From Gymnopus androsaceus JB14 (taxonomy: Eukaryota > Basidiomycota > Agaricomycetes > Agaricales > Omphalotaceae), in assembly GCA_009733575.1 (NCBI GenBank), contig ML769455.1, forward strand, positions 186,001 through 250,000: a stretch of DNA of 64,000 nt. The letters are read 5' to 3'. A program made the translations under genes and the position numbers. Under the pieces are notes generated by a model that had not been told where the DNA came from, ran no database searches, and saw only the letters and a list, made by a program, of their open reading frames with translations. Within the stretch, counting starts at the first letter, position 1. Every line of letters begins with the position of its first letter. This document shows positions 44,811 to 57,545 of the stretch, one piece after another.

Positions 44811-46873
44811 TCACGGTGAAAGCGGCGAAAGGCTGCTTCTGTCAAATTCCGATGTACTCTCGACCTGGACACGCGGCGATGCAGAAATATCGACGCCCGA
44901 GTCAACGTTTGTGCCATGGCTACCGCTCACAGGTGGGGACGCACTGCCGTTCGCGGGAGGGTCGACATCCATGCTATCACCGTTCGTGTTCGGCTGAGGG
45001 TTGTCGTCGGTAACAGTTCCTGGGATAGGCTCCACAGCGTAGTAATAATACTTCGATTTTTTCCTCCCTGCCACTTGCTCGAGTGCAAATTCGGTAGGCT
45101 TGAGAGCTGCCGCGCCAGAAGTTTTGACTTTTAGCGAATGGTCGCCAGACGAATGGGAGGGGCCTGGTTCAGAAGAATTCGTGCTGAGAGCACTGTCAAC
45201 CGTCCGTGCACGTTTCGTAGGAGGCTCAAAATCCAGTTGCAGCTCCGCTGGTGCGCCTAACCGCGTCGAACGGCGCTCCCCACGCCAAGCACTCCATTTA
45301 TCCCCCTCAGCCTCCCGCTTGCCATTCGCATTAACCACTGCGGTACGGGTCGAACGTCGCTGACCATTTGAGGCATCAGGTTGAGTTCGCCGCGAGGAAC
45401 GTCTGGAGGCATCTTCGTCGTCGTGTTCGATGTAGTCTTCTTCATAACCTTCATCCTCCTGGTATGTGTACTCATCTCCATCATCCTATGAGAAACATTC
45501 CAAATCAGCCACGTCATGACCGAATGATAACAAGAATTCCTGATTACCTCGCCACTATCCGCTGCATTGTTATAAACGTAATCCGGTTTCCGGGTTTGTC
45601 GACGAGTTCGTGTCTGTCGAAGTTCAGCTTGAGCCATGAGCAGTTTGCGTTGCTCAATCTTTTTTTGGACTCTAGCCACTCGCTGTATGACAAATAAGAC
45701 ATATGACCCAAAGATAGGAAACGGAGACGATACTAACCGCCAACTCAACGTCGATAACCTCTAACCTTTCTTCCAGAGCCTCTATCAATGCTTTATGTGA
45801 AATTTCAAGCTTGGTTAATTTCTTCTTCTTGCCGGACGGTTGGTGTGGCGCATCCTGTTTCAACTTTTCGATCGTAGCTACATACTCCTCCCGGGTGGAT
45901 GAGATGCTCTGAAAGGTCGCCGTCGTCTTCCAGGGATTGGTAGAGACATAGATACGAGGAGACTCTGGAGGCGGGTTAGCGTTACTTCAACAATACGTCA
46001 CACGGAGGGAAGATGGGTGAACAGCCCGGCAAATACGCGCAAATACGCGTCCGTTGAATCAAGGAAAATGTACGCACTGTCGACAACCCAATAACGTTTC
46101 CGTTGAGAGTCCTGTCCAAGAGGTAGCATCTGCAGGTTTTCCCTACTATTTGGATCTGACGGTTCCGGGGGCGCAGTTGCAGGATCCTTCTTTTTATTCT
46201 TGTTGACATTCACGCCCCACGCACGATCAATCTTTCCTTTGATTTCTGCGCTATGGGAAAGCTGTAGCTCGATGAGCTGGCGCAGAATTTTGAGCTGAGC
46301 GCGGTATAGCATGAGCATGTGGAAAGGCATAATTCACGCGCAAAACACGTACTTTGAAATCCCAGTCAGCTGCGAAAAAACCTCCTTCAAGGCTTGGAAA
46401 AGGATCCACGTTCTTACGCAGATCATCGTCCCAAAATATCAATCTTTCTCCAGTTTTAAAAAAGTCGCCCAACACCTTCTCCAGCACTATGGAGATTTGA
46501 TCTTCGCTACCGGCCGACGAGACAGCGTTCAGAAACACCACGAGTATTGTGCTGTAAAATCCTACCTAAGATTACGCGTATTAGGCCGCAGATTAAGGAT
46601 GAACCGGGTGAGAATGTTGGTGACTATTGCGTTGGGTTCCCGCAGCAGGAGAGCATTTTCAAGACTGCCAACAACCATTCCCGATTGCACATGAGCATAA
46701 TTGGTCAGAAAATAGCAGCAGCGATGTACCCACTCCATTGGCGTCTCAAGCCCCTCAACCTTTCCTCGAAGATTTGTGAATTTGCAGATGAAAGAGTATA
46801 TGAACAGGGATTCCCATCTATCACAAGGATGCTTTGCATTAGACGGTGGACAGATATGGCCTTTGGAAGACAT
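44811..46873 (-). CDS. WHIM1-domain-type chromatin protein
   Basis: Probable nuclear protein of the WHIM (DDT/WSTF-like) class. ATG 46873 gives MSSKGHICPPSNAKHPCDRWESLFIYSFICKF, then REPNAIVTNILTRFILNLRP, VLGDFFKTGERLIFWDDDLRKN and FFAADWDFK. The next exons hold LKILRQLIELQLSHSAEIKGKIDRAWGV and LQMLPLGQDSQRKRYWVVD, a signature of this family in agarics, followed by RIYVSTNPWKTTATFQSISSTREEYVATIEKL, a coiled-coil region (KLEISHKALIEALEERLEVIDVELA; KKIEQRKLLMAQAELRQTRTRRQTRKP), acidic runs and an S/P-rich tail ending SSLSPLSP. Seven or so short introns. Close to MIP and FAM32A and on the same strand. Family name is from motif memory, hence moderate confidence. Confidence 0.62.
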
Positions 46874-47109
46874 GGCCAGTGTTGTGGCAAAAAATGGCCT
46901 TGGAAAAAGTAGTGGTGGTAAGAATGGAAGAGATAATTATGTCACGCGCAACCCTTGTTTACAGTTTGACGCCAATGCGTTTTCACAAATATTTCATCAT
47001 AGCAAGCTGTAACCGAATAGTACAGGATAACAACAGAGTAAGAAATATAATCCCAATTCCTCCAGACAAACAGCAACTGCACCCAAGTAACAATGATCCA
47101 CAACAGATG

Positions 47110-47667
47110 TTATCCTGGCCCAACCTTAAATACACGCAGTCAGGATAGGAAAAGGCAGGGCAACAAAAGGAGACGTACTTTGGGAATATCGTGGTGTTCA
47201 CTCAGAGATTCAAGGTGTGTATTAAACTCGTTAACCCGATCCTTGTGAGTCTTGTTTCCTAGCTTCGCAACACGCTGAGCTAGCTGTAGAGATCAATCAG
47301 CAATGACAGCTGAGAGATAGAGGGTATTAGCCTACCCTTCGTTTCTGTACTTCTTCAAACCTACGCTCGGCTTCAGTCTTGGACGATTTACTACCTCCTG
47401 CAGCAGGGGAGCTTCGTCCGCTACCTCCTGGTGAAGAGGAAGCGATTTCATCTTGAAGCAAAAGCTCCTTTACTCTTTCTCGTTCACGATCCTTTTCAGA
47501 GTTGGGATTTGAGGTCTTGGACTTTTTCTTCTTCCTATGAGCTCCATTAATTAGCAGATAAATAGAGGATAGACAATGAAGACTCACTTTTTTACTATTC
47601 CGCCCTCAGTGACGGTGCCCTTGAGCTTCAAGGACCCCGCTGGGCGGACATCATAAGCATCCGACAT
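47110..47667 (-). CDS. FAM32A homologue (DUF1754)
   Basis: Small conserved nuclear protein; human FAM32A is a late-spliceosome factor that helps exon ligation, so a splicing role is inferred. Start MSDAYDVRPAGSLKLKGTVTEGG matches the family's LKLKG N-terminus. A lysine-rich middle (KKKSKTSNPNSEKDRERERVKELLLQDEI) is followed by EAERRFEEVQKRR, LAQRVAKLGNKTHKDRVNEFNTHLESLSEHHDIPK and, after a last intron, VGPG and the stop at 47110. The C-terminal THKxRVxxFNxxLxxLxEHxDIPKV block is diagnostic. ~135 residues, as expected. Divergent from the TMEM115 homologue with only 95 bp between start codons. Confidence 0.85.
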
Positions 47668-47762
47668 GGAGGATTATGAGAGAAAGCCAGGCCAGAGCTC
47701 ACACGGGCCATGCCGTAAGACAACAGGCGCTCTTTCCTCTCTCATCATCTCTCTAGGCAATA

Positions 47763-49106
47763 ATGGTCGTGCTGCAGTCACCAATAACTTTTATCACTTC
47801 TATTCCGACGGTTACACGATACTGGAGTTTAGCTACCCTCCTGGCGTCCGCGCTTTATGGCTGGCTGCAATGGAACGCACCAGGCCCAAATCAGTTCCCC
47901 TTTCTCGTTCTTGTACCGGGCTCAAGCTTGTTCTATCCTTGGACCTTTGTAACCTCAGCTCTTATAGAGCCAAGCTTATGGGAGGTATGATTCATGCTGC
48001 ATTCTGTCTGTCTTACTCTGCGCTAAAATGTGTCATTTTAGCTTGCGGTCACTCTAATCACCATTCCTCCGACTCTCAGATACCTGGAAAGAATTTGGGG
48101 AAGCATTGAAACTCTCAAATTCATAGTTGCTACTGTCGCCGTCTCGAATATCATTGCTTTCGGATTCAACTGGATAGAGTTCGTCGGCACCAGTAATGCA
48201 GACTTGTTCCTGTACGTTTCCGCAGTTGTTGCGGGCGCAAAAGAAATACTCAAATTTTTTTTAGATATGGCATGTCCTACCAGGGCCAAATGTCGCTGCA
48301 AATTGGCGTTCTTGTTGCTTTTACCCAGTTGATTCCCGAGCATCAAGTGCAATTTTTGGGTTTCTTAAAGATACGCGTCAAGGTATGCGAGGTTTCTCAT
48401 GAAACTGTCTATTCGTTCATTATTTTTTCAGAGTCTGCCCATGGCATATCTCACTCTATCGACTGTTATGACTATCCTTGGCTTCCAGAGTCCTTGGATC
48501 ATCATTCAATTTGGATGGTTTGTTAGCTGGGTCTACCTCCGCTTCTATAAAAAGAACACCAGCGATACTGTTGGAGGCGGGGACAGCTACGGAGACCGAA
48601 GCGAAACCTTCTCGCTAGTATCATGGTTCCCTCCATTCACTCAGTGCGTCATTTCTGCCTGACATGGCCTTTATGCCTAACGTTTTCACCCATAGCGTTG
48701 TTCTGGGCCCCGGTGGTAACTTTGTCTACAAATGGGCGAACACCCTCCACCTTATACCCTCTCACGGCGGAGACGTCGAAAGCGGCTTCAGCACAGTACC
48801 CGGAGGTGCACGAGCGGAAGCTGAAAGACGACGGTACGTTTCCGTGACCTTTGTATTCCAACCGTTCCATGCTCACACTCATGCAGTGCAATGGCCTTGC
48901 AGGCCCTCGATCAGCGCCTTGCCAACTCTCCCTCCATGTCAGGTCCTCCCTCGGCCGTACCTGTTTCAGCCCATACTCCGCGACCTCCGCCACCTGCTGT
49001 AGCTTCTCCCCGACCAGAGAAAGCATCCACCGCAACTAATCACGTTGCAAAAAATAGTCTCGAGTCAGATAGTGGAGACATTGCTATGACAGACACCAGT
49101 AGGTAG
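47763..49106 (+). CDS. TMEM115-type rhomboid-like membrane protein (DUF1751)
   Basis: Golgi multi-pass membrane protein of the rhomboid-pseudoprotease-like TMEM115 family. Start SPITFITSIPTVTRYWSLATLLASALYGW, then VPGSSLFYPWTFVTSALIEPSLWE, the defining motif. Later exons: LAVTLITIPPTLRYLERIWGS, TLKFIVATVAVSNIIAFGFNWIEF, GMSYQGQMSLQIGVLVAFTQLIPEHQVQ, SLPMAYLTLSTVMTILGFQSPW, WVYLRFYKKN, then the soluble tail GDRSETFSLVSWFPPF, HPSH-type GGDVESGF and RAMALQALDQRL, ending GDIAMTDTSR at 49106. About five membrane helices; ~370 residues. No catalytic rhomboid Ser/His motif. Frame sound across the introns checked. Confidence 0.82.
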
Positions 49107-49338
49107 TCGGCTAACAAGTGGCTTTTTATGATTTGCCTTGCATGCTCTGTATATTTTGCGCAAAACGTCATTAGTACGATATTCCTCCGCTTGGCTTAAT
49201 ATTAGTTTCTCTTCGTTCTCGTAGTTATGTAGAATTCCTGGAATAAAAACGACAAGTAAATCGAGTCTCTGCACTTGCTTACGTGATCCGGTCTCGTAAC
49301 TATTTCATCTTCAACTTCCAGCTCACATCGTATGGGCC

Positions 49339-52300
49339 ATGTCGCGGAGATATTCAGTATTGTCTGAAAGCCCATCGTCGATATCTACTATAACTCTCGG
49401 CAATGGAAATGCTGGCGGAGCTCCTCCCATGTCCAATGGACTCTCTTCTCACTCCTCCAGAATCGTATCCTCCAGCTCACTCTCCAAGGTGCCAGTAAAC
49501 TATAATATGGACCCGGATGAATTGTTTGTCAAGTACAATATTTCCGAGATAAAGCTCATCCAGCAACGCCTGAGGTGCTTTCACATTCTCTGGATATCCG
49601 GACGACAAGATACTCATGTTTGTTTAGAGCCGATGCTGACGCGAAGCAGGAGGAACTTCGGTTAATGGTGGGGTACGTGAAACTCTGCAATCTACTGTGT
49701 TTATCATTCAAATGTATATTGAAAGGACAGAGAGCGATACCGTGATCTCCTTCAAGCTTCCACGTCCATTATATCCATTGCAAGCTCTTCTCAGCGTGTC
49801 ATTCAGGCCTTAACGGACACCAAGAATGCCATTTTGGATGAACCTCCTCCGTCGACACCCAAACACACCTCTGTCAAAACTAATGAAGGTCAGACTAGAA
49901 CGCGAGTAACACCGTGATTGATATACTTACCGGAAGCACAGATATACACCTACAGGCGTTGCAAATTCTTGCAGCGCACATAAAGCTTCTACTGGACGTC
50001 CCGGAACATCTCTGGAGGATGTTGGAAAAGAAAAAGTACTTCCCTGCAGCATGGCTATACTTGCTTTCGCGTGTTGTCCATCGCGCATTAGTGCGGGAAG
50101 ACCAGGATGAAGAGGCATGGCAGAGTCAGGGCATAGATGTGCTAGTCAGTGGAGCAGAATTTCAACCTGAACTAGGCTAATCGATCCACAATAGGAATCA
50201 TTCCCGCTTGTTCAACGTCAGTGGGAGGCGGTAGCTCAATTTCGGCCGCAAATAATTCACAAGGCTGCGCTTTCTTTGCGAGATTTTGCTGCATCGTCAC
50301 AGGTAGGATTTGCATTTTCATGTCGAAACTTTTTTTTGCTTATACTGAAGGATAGGATGTCTGTGCGACACTCCTGACCCTTCACTTGCTCGATTCGCGG
50401 CCACTTTCCGACACGTTGACAACATTACTGGAGCAACGCTCAAAATCACTTCAAACCATATTTTCCAAAACTCCAGTTCCACAGGGCTCCATAAGAGAAA
50501 TAAAGAAATGCATTCTCGTTGCTCTTGATTCTATATCACGAACAATGAAAACCTCGCGAGACGTGTTCGAAGCTCGAGATTCGCGATTTTCGCTAATTCG
50601 AGCAACTCTAGAATTCATACAGACTGACTCGACACCCCCAGAACTTCCATCCGAACTGCAGCTAACTACACAGACGCTGCTCAACAACCTTCCTTCCTCT
50701 TCCCACTTTTCGACACTCCCGCAAAATTTGAGGTCTTACAAACCTCATGTGGACGTTAACCACCAATTCTCCTCGATACCTCCCGCACGTTTAGACCAAA
50801 TGGTGTCTGAATGGTTTCAGAAATCTGCAGATACACTTCGGATATCGTGCCACACGTGGTTATTGGATGCGAGTAGCGTGAAGGTGGTCTGGTCTATCAG
50901 AAAATCTGTGCGCAATTGGCTACAGTCATCAGCCGCATTAGAATCTTCCGAGACTGCCCACTTGGAATCTCTTTTCGATGATGTTTGCCGTCAACGCGTT
51001 CTTGACATCTGGAAGGTGGGGTTATCTAATGCAGAAGTGGCTTTCCATGATCAGCTCTCTTCCACTGTCACGTCGTTGAAGAGCGGTTCTGAAAATCTAG
51101 CAGGTACAGTGCTCTCCATTATCGCACTGGTTGTTTACTCATTCTTATTTTCCTCAGATGCTTCTCCTATAGCACATTTGTTCGACGCTCCTCCATTGCC
51201 GACTGTATCTCAACTCGAAGACTTTCCTTTGCAGAAATATCGCACTACTCTTCAACGACAATTGCTGGGGCGCGTGTCTTTGTTGGATAATGTGCTTCGA
51301 ACTCTTGAGAAATGTGCAGCAGCACTCCAAGAAGATCTCTTACAGGTGCTTCGTGGGGATGATGATGATACTGTGTACGTTCCTTTATTGCGACCATTAT
51401 TTACTCTTAACTGAAGATCTTCTGTGCAGCTCACTGATTACCCGGCTCAAAGAGTCGTACCGACCTCACGCTCAAAATCTGTGTGAAGCAGCGTTGGCTG
51501 ATCTAGAAGCCACAGCAAGTGCATTGTCCAACAAGACTGGTACGTGAATGTGTGTTGATGATTAGTGAACCCTTGACTGAAGCGAGACTTTTACAGAGCT
51601 AGATATCAATGCTCTCGTTTTTGTCGGTCGCGTTGTTGAAGAGATCTCTTCATCCTCACCTTTTCTTTCGAACATGTCTTGCGATGAAGTATTCGCTCAA
51701 GGTATGTTCATCTTGGATTATCGAGGACAACTCTTCTAAGCTGCTTTCTATTCCAGGCTTCCAGCAAAAGGCTAAATCACTATACAATACCATAATCGAT
51801 AGGTGGCGAGAATTCACTGTGCTTCGTGTCTTGTCTCGACATCGAATATCTGCCCCTGTCACAGGCGGCCTGCCTTGTGGTGAGCTTCCAACTCGAGTTT
51901 TTCACGTCTATGATTTACACCACTTTCAGTATCTCCATCTACCAATTTAATACAGTCCCTACTTTCGCTTGCGGACGCCATTCAAAATCTGGGGTTTTCT
52001 AGGGACCCCTCGCGGCACACGCATCTAGCTGATCAAACGCTTCATCTATTCGTCCGTCGTCTTGTGGAAAGAAAATGGGAACGCGACGAAATTCAGATGC
52101 TCTATGATCTAGCCTTCTTGCGCAAGCTCGCCGATCTCTGGGGTGCGCATTGGAGTGATGTGCAGTGAGCTGCTAGATACCAAAGCGTCTCAGATTCGTA
52201 AATCCGTATGTCTTCTCTGATGTACATACTTATCTTGTAACTAATGTTATTTTTCAGAATGGCGTAGCTGATAACGTCCCCAGTGATAAGACACTAACCA

Positions 52301-52502
52301 CCAAGGAGCGCTGATTACATCGCCAAAACACAAACACTCCTGGCGGCAGTGCTTCCTTATCCATCATCCTTCAACAAGTCGGTTTCTTCAGAGAAGTTTG
52401 CAGCGCTTCTACCTCTGGGTATTCCTTCAGTCAGAGCAAGAGTATCGTCCAGCTGTGGAAGTTGCGAAACCGTCGTCCAGATTTGCTTTGCTCTTAGTTT
52501 AG
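49339..52502 (+). CDS. COG1: Conserved oligomeric Golgi complex subunit 1
   Basis: Tethering factor for retrograde intra-Golgi vesicles. ATG 49339 opens MSRRYSVLSESPSS; conserved N-terminal block ELFVKYNISEIKLIQQRLRADADAKQEELRLMVGERYRDLLQASTSIISIA as consecutive exons, then HIKLLLDVPEHLWRMLEKKKYFPAAWLYLLSRVVH, VDVLESFPLVQRQWEAV-like segments and a large exon (50386-51414). C-terminal part: FDLAFLRKLADLWG-type YDLAFLRKLADLWGAHWSDV, LLPLGIPS and YRPAVEVAKPSSRFALLLV with stop at 52500-52502. One or two base slips near 52170 and 52300 interrupt the end. About 900 residues with ~9 introns. A fragment of this gene's 3' part recurs at 62670-62795. Confidence 0.86.
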
Positions 52503-53787
52503 GCGTCATAATATATTGATCTTTGCACCTAAAGTCGGACTCACAGCCCTTTCATTGAGATATAATGCGTTCGTCGAACAGTAATCTGTTGATAGCTGCA
52601 ATCTGTGCATCCTTTGATTGTTTACCCCTGTCGTGCCCGTTCACTTCCTTAGTCCTGATCCTAATTTCATCACCCGCCATCGCTTCAACAAGAGGGCCGG
52701 GAGGATACAGATACCAACAAAGCTCCATTCTATATTGCAATCGTGGACTGTTGAATGTATTCTTGTTGAGTTGATACTGGTACAGCTTTAGTGCCCGTAC
52801 CTGCAGTACCACTTGATCTCCGCTTCAAATATCATGTACTGTGACTAGTCCCACTCCCTTCCTTTGTTCATCCTGGTCACCTGGAGAGATGGGATAGATT
52901 CTGATGACATCTCCTACAGTACTGTGGACTGCAAAAATACAATTTGTACAGTATATAAAGAGCTCCTTCAAGCTCACTATCTAAAAACAATGGTTTTTAC
53001 CCCGCCAAATAATATTCAGCAAGACAGAGCCTTCTAATATATTGGACAAGTATTATTTGCTCAAATATCATGCATAATGGAGAGAAAGAGAGAGGTGCAA
53101 CAGCATCATAAGATAGTGGATACAGTAAATACACCAAGATCATAAAAAGCCAAGGGTATGAAGAGGTGGTGGTAAGAGTTAAAGAAAGAAAAGTAAAGGT
53201 GGAGCATTTTGGGAGCATTATAAAGCATGTTTTCAAAGTCTGCAAGGAAGGTGCCCAAAGTACCTACCGGTCAATAAGTGCTGGGACCTTTGGAGTGCCC
53301 ATGGAGTATTCCAACCAATTCCAACTGCATTTTCCAATAGATTCATTTACTGAATGCCCCCCTGGCTACACTACACCCTGACTCCTAGTCCTTCAGCAGA
53401 CTCAGAAACAGATTTGCATGTGTGCTATGACGAGGAGCATATAGATCTCCTCAGGACAGCAGGCTTGTCAGAGGTTTGGGTTGGTAGAGTCCAAGAGTAG
53501 CCATAGCCTAAGTAGTATGGATTCTGTGATTTTTTGCACTAGACAGATGGAAAGATCTAGACCGGTTTAGTACTTGAAACAGTACCCATGCAGCAGAACT
53601 GCGACTGAAACCGTACCTACACCTACACATGCATACCAAGACTATTGTTACAAATTCAACCTTACTAGTTCAACAAAATTCTATAGAGATCCCAGAATGA
53701 TAAATCCTCAGCCTTAAAACCCCGCTCTTTCTGCAGAAAATCATTCAGAATTGTGATACAAAACCGCTGCAGAGAAACAAACTAACC
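52503..53787. other. Intergenic spacer
   Basis: 1.3 kb without a gene I can support. An 86-codon minus-strand open frame at 52552-52812 shows no family resemblance. Confidence 0.4.
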
Positions 53788-55529
53788 TAAACCCTTCCGG
53801 ATATCAGTATGCGTCACCTCTGAGCGCTGAACCTCCTGAGTCTTTGACCAAAACTTGGCCTGCCACTCTTTCGTCGCCCCACGCAGATTATTCTGAATGA
53901 AATTCATCGCTGACCTCGTTCTCCGCAAAGTTGTAGGGCTTGGATTGCTGAGCGAAGCATGATTAGCACAACCTCGTACCATCGCTGTCGTTGCAGGATG
54001 GACACACGACCATCCTCATCTGCGTATTGATCCTTGATATGCACCAGGTCCGTCATGTACATTCCGATAAAGGGCACACAGGACCCTTCCGCGTGTAGAT
54101 GTAGATGTCGGTAGCCAGAAAAGCCCCCACTAGGCTCGTTAAACTTGAGAAGCTTCTCAAGTGTGTTCTTCCGTCCGACGTGAAGCCAGGTGAGATTGAG
54201 GCGAGAGATAACAGTACCTGATAACGCATTGATGATGGCGCTCATCGACGCAAAATTGTTCAGGTTCCGACATTTCTTTAAAAAGATAATCATAGTTAGG
54301 AACAGGGGAAAAAAAACCAGATAGATTTCTTCGCTCACTTCTGCTACTTTGATCCAAAAATCGACGGTGTTTGACCTTCCCGATAGCTGGTGGTTGCTTA
54401 GTATGGTATCGGTGACCCATACCGCTAGTTTATCGTGCGTCGCGCAGAAAGCCGAGAGACTCTCCCTTGCTTTGGGACATCCAGCTTTAGGCGACTGTGT
54501 TGCTTGGGCAATACAGTCTTGGGGAGTGATCTTGCTGTACAGCTTAAACTCGTGCAACGATAGCTGTTCAGCGAGATCGGAAGGCTGAAAACTAGAAAGA
54601 TCGTTTTCTGGTGCTCTTCGCTCCAGACGGCTGTGCGGGGAGGATGTTGTTGTGGTACTGGTTGCAAATGTCTGTTGTAAAAGGTTGGCATTGAGAATGA
54701 CGGAGAATGAGGGATGAGTTACTTACTAGACGTGTTATTGACTGAATGATGGATTGCGCTGTGACAGTCAGAGGACTCGGTGGCTTAATAAGCTCGAGAA
54801 ACTCGATGAGTCTCAGGGAAATGTGCGGCTCCTCCTCCAAAAGCCTATGCTCTTCTAGCCACATGGTGAAAACAATGAGAACCATAAACTGAGTGGGGTG
54901 AAGACATCTTTCTCTCCACTCGACAAACTCGGATTCGGTCAGGTTTTTAGGATAACACATTCGATAAATTCCGACCAGCATGTCGAACAACTCGTCTGGT
55001 GCCATAAATGTGCGAAATGTCATTAGAAAAATGCACCGATAAGCGGTGTCTTGCGCAGCTTCTAATGGAATCGTTGTCAGTGCCAGTCAGCTTGCAAGCA
55101 GACAAGCAGAGGGACAAACTCACTTCGTGTGTCTTTCGGGGAAGGAATGGTATCCCACACGAGTCGCTCGACAAGCGCCGTTCGGGTACCTGAGATGAGC
55201 TTTCCATCGGTGTCCGTCCGAATATCTTCGGCGTGCCTGGGTTTGAGGTACCAAGGAGGATTGGCTTGGACAAGAACAGCGTTATGGAATAGGAGAGCTT
55301 CAACGCTCCCTGTCAACTTTTTGATTTTCTCATCTTGACGCTTCGCGTCTGGAGAGATGGAAGAGTCGTTCCCTGAAGAGCTTTCTGACAAAGTGGTTAT
55401 GGGAGGTAGTGGCCGCCGTGTTACCGAGGAAGGAGTCCCACGATCCTGTGGGCTGATCGACGTGTCCTCCGTTGGTGTAGGAGGAGGTGTAGGCTGATTA
55501 GTGGAATACGGCGGAGGAGGCTGGAGCAT
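53788..55529 (-). CDS. Ras guanine-nucleotide exchange factor (CDC25 domain)
   Basis: Activates Ras-type GTPases at membranes. ATG 55529 (MLQPPPPYSTNQPTPPPTP) starts a P/S-rich N-terminus, so further 5' exons are possible. The REM (RasGEF_N) domain reads TAYRCIFLMTFRTFMAPDELFDMLVGIYRMC and WLEEHRLLEEEPHISLRLIEFLE. The catalytic CDC25 domain follows: LAEQLSLHEFKLYSKITPQDCI, SNHQLSGRSNTVDFWIKVAEKCRNLNNFASMSAIINALSGTVISRLNLTW, then GGFSGYRHLHL and CVPFIGMYMTDLVHI. It ends AMNFIQNNLRGATKEWQAKFW..HTDIRKGLG at 53788. Seven or more short introns. Ras signalling feeds mating and growth pathways in basidiomycetes, but its place here may be chance. Confidence 0.83.
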
Positions 55530-56392
55530 AAATGTTGCAGGAGATGGAGGAGGATACCGACGACGTTAGTTAGGACTGATCTCGTCATTCTTCCAAACTT
55601 TTTGGTAAGAGATTTCCTGCCGGGTGTCGTAGGCGGGAAGGTGTAACACGACGGAATTGCACACGTCGAACCAGTTGGGCTACCTAGTGGCTACCTGTCC
55701 CGATGTTATAAGCTACTATGGTTGTCATGGATAGGCTGAACATTGCGTAGTGGAACAACCAGCAAAGATATGAGAAATCTGAGTAAGCCATTGGATTTTT
55801 AATGACTTAAAACCCCCAGAACAGAGCCCTCACATTTTTCATGAATTTTCTTGTCGCGTCGGGCGTCGCCCGAGCAAAAACTGGGATAGGCTGAACTTTG
55901 ATCGCTGCTGTCACTCATCTGTCACATACGGCAGAACGGCTCAGTCGCAGGCGCTTATTGTTTGTCAAGAAGCGAGTGCCGAGTGCACGGCACAAGCGGT
56001 TGTCACGCCAGAGCTACCATTTTGTTTCTCAATCGACCAGTTCTTTGTATTTTTATTGTAAAACTTGGATCTAACCCTCTATCAGCATACTTTACCGTTG
56101 AAGGACCTTACCTCAGCTTTCCCAATTCATATATCCAATGTTCCTGAAGATTGATGGGTGTATGCAACCCAAAGTTTTCATTGTCGATTTTAGCATACAC
56201 TTTCAGCTTTGATTCAAGTCCTAAAAAGTACCTAGTCCCAATCACAACAAGAGGGCAGATACAGATACATTGGTGAATCACCACCTCCTTCACGCAACAA
56301 AGCTTAAATAAGAGAACAAGTAATAATAAATAAAATTTGAAGTGATGAAGGTGGACATAAACCTACCCTCGAGTCAAACCCAATGGCACTTC
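55530..56392. other. Intergenic spacer
   Basis: RasGEF upstream region, possibly including missed 5' exons, and the 3' flank of the split F-box-related gene. Confidence 0.35.
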
Positions 56393-57537
56393 TCACTGGA
56401 TCCATAGCTCCTTTAAACCGGGGCATTTATTGTAAACCTCATATGCCACATGCTCTGTGGCTTCCTTGCCCTGTTTTTTTTACTGCCTCCCTGAGCTGCA
56501 CACCTCTAGGTCCAAAGTAGGCATTCCCGCAATGAGGCAGATTGAACCCAACATGAAGTTGGCTAGGTCCAGCCAGACCAAGCACTTTAAGATGATGGAA
56601 GCGGGAGATGTTTGATACAAAGTCCTGTTGGTCATCGGAATGTTGGTAGCAATTTACAGGGTACTCATCTTACATACCTGGAAGGAGAATGCCCCATGCA
56701 GACCAAACTCAAGGATAAGTGTATGAATATGTGGAATACTTTTATGTAAATCTAGAAATCAGAGTCGACAACAAACTTTCACTGATATTTACAAGTAAAA
56801 ACCTTACCTTCCATCAGCTTGGCAGTATATCTATCTCTCAACACAAAACATTTCAGATTTTTGAGTGAACATGCTTGGTGGATCAGCCTATACGTGTGCT
56901 CATTTGGAGTCCTGTACATCATCCGGGCCTTTCTTGAATGGATCCTAATCTCTTGACCGGCTAGGTTTTCAGTATTGGGGCAATAAGCAACAATGTAATT
57001 GTTGTATGGGCCAACTATTACATTTTTCACTGCCAGGAATACCAAGTGGAATTTAGAGAATGATTCTTGAAAGAGATGAGCACGTTCCTCTTCAATCACT
57101 AATGAGATCTTTTTGAGATAAAAACTGGTTTGGGAAATTTTTTGGAGAGTGGATGCCAGTTGCAGTTGGTCCGGAAGATCTTCAATAAAGAAATGAGGAT
57201 CCTCTTTGTAACCGAGAACAAGGTGTATCTTGACTTCGCTGAATGCATGAATTCTTAGTTGTTCAAGTTTCAATCACTATGAGCTGTGAACATACCGGAC
57301 AAAAGAGGAGTATTGCGGGTTCCATGTTTTGAGCTTTTCCATTGCCAAATACCAAGGATTGTTTCCATGATAAATGAGCCTGAACTTGCAAAATGTGTAT
57401 ATCGCACGCAATGGGTTCGGAATTCCTTGCAGGTCAAGGATAACAAAGCCAGTGGTGACTCTGGTGAGCTCTATCATGTTTATATCTATTGTATTAGTGA
57501 CCTTCTGAGGAAACAACTAAGCTCAGAACTTGCCCTA
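56393..57537 (-). pseudogene. F-box-related protein, 3' part split by hAT element
   Basis: C-terminal portion of an F-box-associated protein of a family common in Marasmiineae genomes. Open segments: ELTRVTTGFVILDLQGIPNPLRAIYTF, then KFRLIYHGNNPWYLAMEKLKTWNPQYSSFVRYVHS, LEQLRIHAFSEVKIHLVLGYKEDPHFFIEDLPDQLQ, SFSKFHLVFLAVKNVIVGPYNNY, then across an intron SNISRFHHLKVLGLAGPS and GFNLPHCGNAYFGPRG, ending near GLKELWIQ at 56393. An A8 run near 56480 interrupts the frame. The expected middle of the protein is missing, and the 5' end lies beyond the transposon at 62129-62029. It cannot encode the full protein. Confidence 0.7.
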
Positions 57538-57545
57538 TGCTTTTG
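57538..57545. repeat. hAT target-site duplication, left copy
   Basis: TGCTTTTG directly before the element's TAGTGATAAGC end. The right copy is CGCTTTTG at 62029-62036 (7 of 8 match). Confidence 0.7.

Noticed and set aside
52552..52812. 86-codon minus-strand open frame after COG1
   Set aside because: No family resemblance or repeat evidence.
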